Positions 7,639-13,720 of a DNA stretch of 13,720 bases are shown here, one piece after another (position 1 is the first letter of the stretch; each line of letters begins with the position of its first letter). Source of the DNA: Chthoniobacter sp. (GTDB lineage: Bacteria > Verrucomicrobiota > Verrucomicrobiia > Chthoniobacterales > Chthoniobacteraceae); NCBI GenBank assembly GCA_025352865.1, contig JANXSB010000614.1, forward strand, positions 1 to 13,720. Reading direction: 5' to 3'. The position numbers were made by a program, and so were the translations under genes. The notes under the pieces were generated by a model that saw only the letters and a program-made list of their open reading frames with translations, made no database searches and had not been told where the DNA came from.

Positions 7639-7663
7639 AAGCAGGTGAATCAAATGCCTGCTT
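7639..7663 (-). repeat. Inverted repeat between the giant repeat-protein gene and the small ORF
   Basis: AAGCAGG and CCTGCTT form a perfect seven-base inverted repeat (7639-7645 with 7657-7663) around an 11-base loop; two further wobble pairs are possible. It is 64 bases after the stop of the giant minus-strand gene and three bases before the small ORF's Shine-Dalgarno sequence. No T-run follows on the minus strand; on the plus strand only a short TTT overlaps the stem end. Possible roles are a 3'-end or processing hairpin for the giant transcript, or structure controlling access to the ribosome site. Confidence 0.33.
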
Positions 7664-7727
7664 TGGTGCCTCACAGACGATTCAATCCGGCCAGCAGCAT
7701 CAGCGCGCATCCTGCTGCAAGTCATTT

Positions 7728-10700
7728 TCACCCGCGGCGGCGGCGGTTCAGCATGCCCAACGCACCGACCATCAGCAGCGCGACCGAACCGGGCTCTGGC
7801 ACGATGGCGGCGCTGAAACTGGGATCGGGAGCGAAAGCAGCAAAGGGCAGTCCATCGCCAAATACCACCTCACCCCCATCGGCGATAGTCAGTGAGTTGA
7901 GGGTCATGGATTGAGTGAATGTCTGCGAGCCCGTGCCGACTTTGCTGATCGAAATCGGGCCGGTAATCGCGCCGCTGAAAACGCCGGAACCGTTATCGTT
8001 GCCAATTACGAGTTGAACCTGCGCCGTGCCGGTGACGTTCACGTTCACATTGCCGGAGCCTGTGAGTTTGCCGATCGTCGGGGTGATCGTGGTCGCGTTT
8101 ACCAGATTAGTCAGCGTCAGCGTGGCACCGGCACCGAGGTTGACTGGCGCAGTGCTGACGGTGTTGCCGAGGCCGAGGACGCCACTGGTCACATTCAAGC
8201 TGCCACCGCCGGTCACAATGGCGTTGATTTGCAGACCCACCTGGCCGGGTGCGCCAGGAACCGCGCCGATGGCGACCGTATGCGCTCCCGCGGGCAGCGT
8301 GACGTTGCCGCTGATTACAGGAATGGCCGTGGCTTCGAGATCGGTCGCGGTGATACCGCCATTGAGCGTCAGCGCGCCGGCACCGGTTTGGACGACCGGG
8401 CCGATGCCGCCCGCACCGCCGCCATCGGAGGCCAGGGTGAGGTTGTTGATCGTGTTGTTAAAAGCGCCCAGGCTCAGCGCGCCGCCGCCGTTGACCGTGA
8501 CGTTCGCCGTGGTGGCGATTTGGTTGCTCGCGAGCAAAGTCACGGTCTGGTTTGCGGTGGTCTGTGAATCGCTGCCGTTGGTCGTGCCGCCATTGATGAC
8601 GAGGTTGCCGGGGATGGCGAGGCCCGCGCTTTGCAGGTTGACCTTGACGCCGTTGACGTAAGTCGGGCCGGTGTAGGTATTGCTGCCGTTGAGCACGATG
8701 GTGCTGGCCTGGCTCAAGCCGTCGAGCACCACGGCCACCTGCGCGCCGTTCGGGTTGTTGATGATCTGCGAATTGATCGTGAGCACGTTCCCGCCGCTGT
8801 GGATGAACAGCTCGGAGGTCCCGTTGATCGCGCCGCCGCCGGCCGTCAGTCGCCCGGCGTTAGCCACATCGCCGATCAAGCGCGGGATATTGCTGCCGGT
8901 GCTGAGCAGCCCGCCGGTTTGCAGGTTCAGCACATCGGTCGGCGCGGCGAAGGCCAGCGTGGTTTGGGTGATGCTGCCGAGGCCCCCGATGCGCAGTGAA
9001 TTGGCCGAGGTATTGCCCGCGGCCAGCGTCGTGGTGGAAGCGCCGGCACCGTTCGGTTCGACGTTGACATTGTTGCCCGCGCCGAAGGTGCCCGTGTAGC
9101 TCGCCGGACGGAAGCCGGTGACGGGATCGTAGCTCGCGAAATCGAAGCTCGCATTGCCGCTGGCGGAGTTGGCGCTGTTGTAACCCTGTGTGGTGGCCCA
9201 GCCGCCGACGAGGCCGCCGACCAGCACCGGCGTGCCGGTGCCGAGCAGCACGCGCGGGTTGTCGCCGAGCTGCACGTTGTTGTTCGCGGTCGCGGTGAAA
9301 TTGATCGTCGCTCCCTGGCTGCGCGCGACGAGACTGGCGATGTTGATCGTCGAGGTGCCAGTCGCCCCGGTGCCGCCGCCGCCGACATTTTGCACGAGCA
9401 GCGATGCGCCCGAGCTAAGGGTCAGCGCGCCGAGATTGAGCACGTCCTGCGTCCCCCCCGAGCGGCTCACGAAGTTGATCGCGCCGCCATCGAGAGTCAC
9501 GGCCGCGGCCGCGTTGAGGCGCGTGGCCACCTGCAATCCTGTGTCATCGAGTTTCAGCACCGCCCGGCGTATGGCGAGCGAGCTGGTGCTGGCAAACGCG
9601 CCGCCGTCCTGCAGCACGACAACTCCACCAGCGAGGATGGTCGATCCTAGGTAGGTGCTTGGCGAGGTGAAGGTCAGCGTTCCGATGCCGTCGCGCTGGA
9701 TGTTCAGGTTTCCGTCGAAGATGGTCGGAATGGTGTTTGCCGTGCCAACGCGGCTGAAGCGGAAGTTTGCGAAAGTGCCCGACGTATTGGTGATCGTCCC
9801 GGAGGTGCCGGAGAAGTTGCTCCCCACGCCAGCATTGGTCGAGAGCCCGCCGACCCGCTGGTCATTGCCAAACAAATTGAGCGTGGCTCCGGCATCGACG
9901 AACAGAATGTTGGTGGTAGTCGTCACAGTCGCCGTCGCGCCGGCCGCTGCCGGCGTGCTCACCGGCATGAAAATCCTGTTCGCCCCGCCCGACAGTTTGG
10001 TCTCTCCGCCATTCAGCCGCAGCGCTCCCGTGAAGGTATTCTGCGCGGTCAGCACCAGCATGCCGTCGCCCGCTTTCGTCAGACCACCCGTAGTGACGAT
10101 CGGCGTGCCGATTGTCAAAATGGTGCCGCTGCCCGCAGTGTGAATGATGATCTCGCGGGTTCCAGAGTTCGCAGTGAGCGTGCCAGCACCGCTGATACCT
10201 GCCGTCGCGGTGGCGAGCAGGCCACCGCTGTCGAGCAGGATGCTATTACCACCGCCGATGGTCAGGCCGCTGCCCGTCTTGAGGGTCAGCGAGTTGACCG
10301 TGGTGCTGCCCGCAGCCGCAGTGAGCGCAGAAGACGCGACGATGTTGTTATTCGCAATGAGCGTCGTGCTGAAGTCTCCGGCTTGCAAAACCTGCAGCCC
10401 ATTCGTCGCGCTATACGTCGCGAAGCTCGTCCCCGAGCCGCCGGTCGCCGTGTCCACCAGAGCCCACGGGAGGATGCCGCGGTTCGGGGCACCGGCCAGA
10501 CCGGCCTGGCCGACCGTCGCAGGCGCAGCCGTGAAAGTGATGTTGGCTGTATTTGCGGTGTTGCTCGCCGAGGTGGCCGTGCCGAGGCCGAGGCCGCGGA
10601 AGAGCGCGGTTCCTTTGGTCGTTAGATTACCCGTGCGCGCGCCGCTCGCCGCGCTCAGGCGCACGTTTTTTCCGGCCCCAGGCGTGAGCGTGATCACCGA

Positions 10701-13700
10701 GTGAGCCGTGTCGATCTGCAGCGCGCCGGTGCCAATGTCTTCCACGGTGTTCGCACCGGCGTTGCCATTGACGTTGAAATTGCTTCCGAACAAAACCAGC
10801 TTCTTGCTGCCGAGGCGGCTGCTCGCGGCGTTGTTCGTGCCCGTGTCGTCGAGCGTCAGCGTGGCAGTCGGGTTGACGTTCATGCTGGACTCGGTGGTCG
10901 CGGTGCCTGCTCCGCTGAGGATCAAAGTGCCGAGCTGCACCGTGCCCACGCCGGTGTAGGAATTCGCCGCCGTCAGCGTGACCGTGTTGCCGCCGACTTT
11001 GTTGAAAATCGCCCCGCTGACAATACCGCCGAGCGTGATATTTCCGCCGCCCGTGAGACTGCTGCTGCCGATGCTGAACGAGAGGCCCAGCGGGACCAGC
11101 GCGACTGTCGCCGAAACCGTGGCCGGTGTGGCGCTGGTATTGATGAGTGCGCCGAGGGAGTTGGCCGAGCCGATGTTCGCGAGCCCCACGCCGCTAAGCA
11201 CGAGCGGCTCGCTGGTCGTCTGGCCGTTCAGGTCGAGCACCGCGCCGCTGCTCACCGTAGTGACGGCGGTGGTCGCGCCGAGCGCGCTGTTGTTGCCGAG
11301 TTTCACAATGCCTTGGGAAACAGTGAACGTGCCCGAGAAAGTATTCACACCGCTTAGCGTCAGCGTGTCCGCCCCGATTTTCGTGAGGTTGTTTCCCACC
11401 GCTCCCGAGATGATGCCGCTCAGCGACAGGTCGCCAAAGCCGCCAATCGTCGTCGCCGCGGCGAGGGTCACCGCACCGCTGGCGCTGGCCGCAGTGGAGC
11501 TGCTGTTGTAGAGCGCGGCGGCGGACGTGCCGGTGCCTGCGCCGCTGAGGTTCAGCGGCTCGGCTCCGAGCGCGACGCCATTGAGGTCGAGCGTCGCCCC
11601 GGAGTTCACGATCGTGTTGCCACCCGTGCCGCCGAGCGACGCGGGATTAGTCACCTGCACGCCGCCTGCGCTGATGGTCAGCACGCCGCCAAAGGTTTTT
11701 GCGCCCGTCAGGACGAGCGTGCCCGCGCCGGTTTTGGTGACGAGGAAATTGCCGCCGCCATCCGCGAGATCGCCCACGAGATTGAGCAGCGCGGAGGTCG
11801 GATTGAGCGTGGCCGCGCCGAGCAGGGTGGTGACACCCGTGACGGCGATCGCGCCGCTGCCGCCGGTGTTGCCCGCATTGAGCGTCGCGCCCGCGCCGAG
11901 CGTCAGCGCGGAGATGGAGGAATCGAGATCGCTGCCCACGCCGTCGAGGTTGATGTTTCCCGCCGCCGCGACCGAGACCGGCACGCCGGTGTTGCCGGCA
12001 TTGGCGAGCACCGGTGCGTTGTAGAGCCGCGTCGGGTCGATGACCTGCATGTTTCCAGCCGTGTCCCCGCCCTGGTAGCGGACGCGGAAGCCGCCGCCAC
12101 CGGTGCCCGAGGCTCCGCTGTTGAAGGCTTTCATCACGATCGTATGAAAGCCCGCGCCGAGGGTGATCGGCGCGGAGGTCGCCGAGTCCGTGAGAATCTG
12201 GGTGCCGCCCGCGGGGTTCACGCTGAGCACGGACACACCGTCGATGAGGAGCTGCGAAGCATCCTGCACCGCGGTCTGGAAGGTGTAGGCTCCGCCCGCG
12301 GTGACGTTCAGCAGGCCGGAATAAACCGCGAGCAGATTCGTGGCGCTCGCCGGGGTGAGGATGGCGGGACGGTTGAAAAAGGTGCCGTCGGCGAGCAGGG
12401 CGACGCTCGTGGAGGCCGTCGGAATAGCCGAGTAGTTGCCGGTCGCGATGGTCGTGGCCCCGTTGTAAAATTTCGCCGATAGCGAACCCACCGACGCACC
12501 CACGCCGGTGAGCAACGAAATGACCGGCGCGATCTGCAGCGTGGTGCCATTGGCCAGCGAGACCGGGCCGGTGCCGGCGGGTTTGAAGGCCGTGCCGATG
12601 GTCGGCACGAGGCGCAGTGGGCCGGAGCCGAGCGGGACGACGGTGCCGCCCGAGTAACTGCCATTGCCCGTCAGAATGAGCACGCCGGGGCTGGTCGCCG
12701 ATTTCGTGATCGAATGCGCGCCACCGGTTTCGCCGACGTTGTTCAGCGTGAGCGAGGCTCCGGTCGTGGTGAGGTTGACCACGGCGTCGCCGCTCAGCGT
12801 GGCGCTGCTGAAGCGCACGCTGTAGCTGTTGCCACCGGTGATATTGAGGGTCTGCGCGCCGATGGCGAGATTGCCCATCGAGATGGTGTTGCCGGTGTTC
12901 GCCCCGTTGTTGTTCACGTCGATGAGGCCGCTGGTCTGGGAGGCGTCGATGAGCAGGTTGTTGCCGTAGGTGATCGTGCCGTTGCTGCCGGTGCCGTTGT
13001 TTTTCAGTTCGAGCGAGCCCCCTTTGAGCGTCACGAGCCCCGTTCCGAAGACGCTGGACGCGGCCCCGCTGGCTCCGATGCCGCGGACCACGCCGGCATT
13101 GATGACCGTGCCGCCCGCGTAGGTGCTGGCTCCGTTGAGAATGAGCGTCTGCGCCCCGAGCTTGTTGATCCCGCCATTGACGATGGCCGTTTCAATCGTG
13201 GCGTCGGAACCGGGAAGGTTGGCTCCGGTATTCGTGGTCGCGACCGTGATGCTGCGCAGAACTCCGCCGAGGTTGAGCGTGCCGTTGCTCGCCGCCACGG
13301 TGTAGGTGCCGGTGCCTGTGATCATCGCTTCGCGTCCGGTGTTGCCGGTCGCGGCGCGGTTGTTGTTCAGGACGATGTCGCCGTTCGTAACCAAGGTGCC
13401 CGCCGCGCCCGTGGTGACGCCGGTGACGCTCCCCGCGGTGCCCGTCACGGTCAGGCCACCGAGAGTTTCCGTGAAACCGTTGAGATCGAAAACCGCCGTG
13501 TTGCTGCCGACGGAACTGATGGCGAGCGCCGCGGCGTTGGGCATCTGCTCATTGGTCAGCAGGCGCACGACCACCGGCCCCAGGGTCGGGTTGATGACGA
13601 GTCCGCCCGGCCCGACGCTGACGTTCGGGACGGGTGAGTTGAGCTGCAGCACGCCGTTGATGACCGTGGTCGCGCCGGTGAAGCTGTTCGTGCCGCTCAA

Positions 13701-13720
13701 CGTGAGCGTGCGCGGGCCGG
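7728..13720 (-). CDS. Giant beta-strand-repeat surface protein with PA14-like domain and PEP-CTERM signal (5' end missing)
   Basis: The frame is open to the right edge: the TTG at 13698-13700 is an internal Leu of a repeat (TLTLSGTNSFTG), so the true start lies outside. 1996 residues are visible, ending at TGA 7728-7730. The protein is almost entirely Gly/Ala/Thr/Asn-rich parallel-beta-helix sequence. It has about ten autotransporter-associated repeats of the form 'LTKxGxGTLxLTGxNTFxGxxxVxxGxL', for example at about 11640-11745 (VTKTGAGTLVLTGAKTFGG), 11285-11390 (LTKIGADTLTLSGVNTFSG) and 9980-10085 (LTKAGDGMLVLTAQNTFTG). A PA14-like domain interrupts them at about 12010-12483. The C-terminus is not a beta-barrel translocator but a PEP-CTERM signal (VPEPGSVALLMVGALG, then NRRRRG; 7731-7802), implying Sec export and exosortase processing. 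The likely role is a long fibrous adhesin or matrix protein; ligand unknown. Long plus-strand open frames across it are antisense shadows of its biased codon use. Confidence 0.94.
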   Translation of the reverse strand, partial: GPRTLTLSGTNSFTGATTVINGVLQLNSPVPNVSVGPGGLVINPTLGPVVVRLLTNEQMPNAAALAISSVGSNTAVFDLNGFTETLGGLTVTGTAGSVTGVTTGAAGTLVTNGDIVLNNNRAATGNTGREAMITGTGTYTVAASNGTLNLGGVLRSITVATTNTGANLPGSDATIETAIVNGGINKLGAQTLILNGASTYAGGTVINAGVVRGIGASGAASSVFGTGLVTLKGGSLELKNNGTGSNGTITYGNNLLIDASQTSGLIDVNNNGANTGNTISMGNLAIGAQTLNITGGNSYSVRFSSATLSGDAVVNLTTTGASLTLNNVGETGGAHSITKSATSPGVLILTGNGSYSGGTVVPLGSGPLRLVPTIGTAFKPAGTGPVSLANGTTLQIAPVISLLTGVGASVGSLSAKFYNGATTIATGNYSAIPTASTSVALLADGTFFNRPAILTPASATNLLAVYSGLLNVTAGGAYTFQTAVQDASQLLIDGVSVLSVNPAGGTQILTDSATSAPITLGAGFHTIVMKAFNSGASGTGGGGFRVRYQGGDTAGNMQVIDPTRLYNAPVLANAGNTGVPVSVAAAGNINLDGVGSDLDSSISALTLGAGATLNAGNTGGSGAIAVTGVTTLLGAATLNPTSALLNLVGDLADGGGNFLVTKTGAGTLVLTGAKTFGGVLTISAGGVQVTNPASLGGTGGNTIVNSGATLDLNGVALGAEPLNLSGAGTGTSAAALYNSSSTAASASGAVTLAAATTIGGFGDLSLSGIISGAVGNNLTKIGADTLTLSGVNTFSGTFTVSQGIVKLGNNSALGATTAVTTVSSGAVLDLNGQTTSEPLVLSGVGLANIGSANSLGALINTSATPATVSATVALVPLGLSFSIGSSSLTGGGNITLGGIVSGAIFNKVGGNTVTLTAANSYTGVGTVQLGTLILSGAGTATTESSMNVNPTATLTLDDTGTNNAASSRLGSKKLVLFGSNFNVNGNAGANTVEDIGTGALQIDTAHSVITLTPGAGKNVRLSAASGARTGNLTTKGTALFRGLGLGTATSASNTANTANITFTAAPATVGQAGLAGAPNRGILPWALVDTATGGSGTSFATYSATNGLQVLQAGDFSTTLIANNNIVASSALTAAAGSTTVNSLTLKTGSGLTIGGGNSILLDSGGLLATATAGISGAGTLTANSGTREIIIHTAGSGTILTIGTPIVTTGGLTKAGDGMLVLTAQNTFTGALRLNGGETKLSGGANRIFMPVSTPAAAGATATVTTTTNILFVDAGATLNLFGNDQRVGGLSTNAGVGSNFSGTSGTITNTSGTFANFRFSRVGTANTIPTIFDGNLNIQRDGIGTLTFTSPSTYLGSTILAGGVVVLQDGGAFASTSSLAIRRAVLKLDDTGLQVATRLNAAAAVTLDGGAINFVSRSGGTQDVLNLGALTLSSGASLLVQNVGGGGTGATGTSTINIASLVARSQGATINFTATANNNVQLGDNPRVLLGTGTPVLVGGLVGGWATTQGYNSANSASGNASFDFASYDPVTGFRPASYTGTFGAGNNVNVEPNGAGASTTTLAAGNTSANSLRIGGLGSITQTTLAFAAPTDVLNLQTGGLLSTGSNIPRLIGDVANAGRLTAGGGAINGTSELFIHSGGNVLTINSQIINNPNGAQVAVVLDGLSQASTIVLNGSNTYTGPTYVNGVKVNLQSAGLAIPGNLVINGGTTNGSDSQTTANQTVTLLASNQIATTANVTVNGGGALSLGAFNNTINNLTLASDGGGAGGIGPVVQTGAGALTLNGGITATDLEATAIPVISGNVTLPAGAHTVAIGAVPGAPGQVGLQINAIVTGGGSLNVTSGVLGLGNTVSTAPVNLGAGATLTLTNLVNATTITPTIGKLTGSGNVNVNVTGTAQVQLVIGNDNGSGVFSGAITGPISISKVGTGSQTFTQSMTLNSLTIADGGEVVFGDGLPFAAFAPDPSFSAAIVPEPGSVALLMVGALGMLNRRRRG
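7731..7802 (-). other. PEP-CTERM sorting signal of the giant repeat protein
   Basis: The last 24 codons give V-P-E-P (PEP at 7791-7799), a 13-15 residue hydrophobic stretch and an RRRR cluster before the stop. This three-part layout is the established exosortase recognition signal. It matches the tail of the 256-residue protein at 6755-7525 in plan but not in exact sequence, so the two proteins probably share one sorting enzyme, which is not encoded here. Confidence 0.88.
8610..9225 (-). repeat. Internal module copy A of the giant repeat protein
   Basis: On the minus strand this part encodes LVGGWATTQGYN, SANSLRIGG, LNLQTGGLLSTGS, RLTAGGGAINGTSELFIHSGG, VLTINSQI and IVLNGSNTYTG in order. The same order of elements recurs at 9975-10490, so the two parts appear to be diverged tandem copies of a module of about 170-205 residues. 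Confidence 0.6.
9975..10490 (-). repeat. Internal module copy B of the giant repeat protein
   Basis: On the minus strand this encodes RGILPWALVDTATGG, TVNSLTLKTG, ILLDSGGLLATAT, GAGTLTANSGTREIIIHTAG, ILTIGTPIV and LVLTAQNTFTG. These line up in order with copy A at 8610-9225. The copies differ in length and at many residues, so the duplication is old or under diversifying drift. Confidence 0.6.
12010..12483 (-). other. PA14-like domain embedded in the beta-repeat protein
   Basis: Residues read from 12483 downward show the PA14 pattern: SAKFYNGA at the start, then the core GGAYTFQTAVQDASQLLIDG, then LGAGFHTIVMKAFNSG, a G-rich turn and FRVRYQGGD, ending near IDPTRLYNAP. PA14 domains are beta-barrel modules that commonly bind carbohydrate, often through an Asp-rich calcium loop. 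Here DASQLLIDG supplies acidic residues in the expected place. Sugar binding is an inference from the family. Confidence 0.62.

Noticed and set aside
12714..13637. 307-codon plus-strand open frame opposite the giant repeat protein
   Set aside because: The encoded sequence is a low-complexity Arg/Gly/Ala/Val mix with no domain, while the opposite frame gives clear repeats and a sorting signal. It is a product of G+C-rich codon use, as are the plus-strand frames at 7911-8567, 8026-8661 and 10140-11511.
13698..13700. TTG as the start of the giant repeat protein
   Set aside because: It is a Leu inside the repeat motif TLTLSGTNSFTG, the frame is open to the window edge, and no signal peptide follows.
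1..13720. Mobile elements, CRISPR arrays, tRNA or rRNA genes
   Set aside because: No transposase or integrase frame, spaced direct repeats, cloverleaf or rRNA-like stretch was seen; the repeats in 7728-13720 are protein-coding.

Overview
The window is a G+C-rich piece of a bacterial chromosome encoding mostly large secreted or surface proteins. The best guess for the source is the Verrucomicrobiota (Opitutae- or Chthoniobacter-like), with Planctomycetota or a related PVC lineage as the alternative. The reasons are family-level: a giant protein of autotransporter-associated beta-strand repeats ending in a PEP-CTERM sorting signal, a second small PEP-CTERM protein, and a CotH-kinase protein with lamin-tail and chitobiase-C-terminal-like domains and a 'DPDGDGLTNRAEY' tail. 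No rRNA, tRNA or housekeeping marker is present to confirm the taxon.

Layout. (1) Positions 2-4165, plus strand: 3' part of a giant secreted CotH-family protein kinase with near mirror-symmetric domains (LTD, HEX_C, CotH, HEX_C, LTD, then an acidic DxDxDG tail). Its N-terminus lies left of the window. (2) 4381-4755, minus: a small exported protein of unknown function. (3) 4837-6627, minus: an O-antigen ligase/polymerase-family membrane protein with a C-terminal TPR extension. A plus-oriented terminator-like hairpin (4798-4819) lies between (2) and (3). (4) 6755-7525, plus: a 256-residue PEP-CTERM protein divergent from (3), with a consensus -35 box in the shared upstream region. (5) 7526-7727: a short convergent gap with two inverted repeats and a 24-codon minus-strand ORF that carries the only strong Shine-Dalgarno sequence in the window. 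(6) 7728-13720, minus: C-terminal 1996 residues of a beta-strand-repeat adhesin-like protein with an embedded PA14-like domain and an internal module duplication. Its N-terminus lies right of the window.

How the genes may fit together (inference): this looks like an envelope or extracellular-matrix locus. Two proteins carry signals for exosortase processing, one enzyme belongs to the family that transfers or polymerises surface glycans, and one secreted kinase-like protein carries binding domains. PEP-CTERM systems are known to co-occur with exopolysaccharide genes. No exosortase gene is in the window, so this link is contextual. No mobile element, CRISPR array, RNA gene or phage gene was seen.
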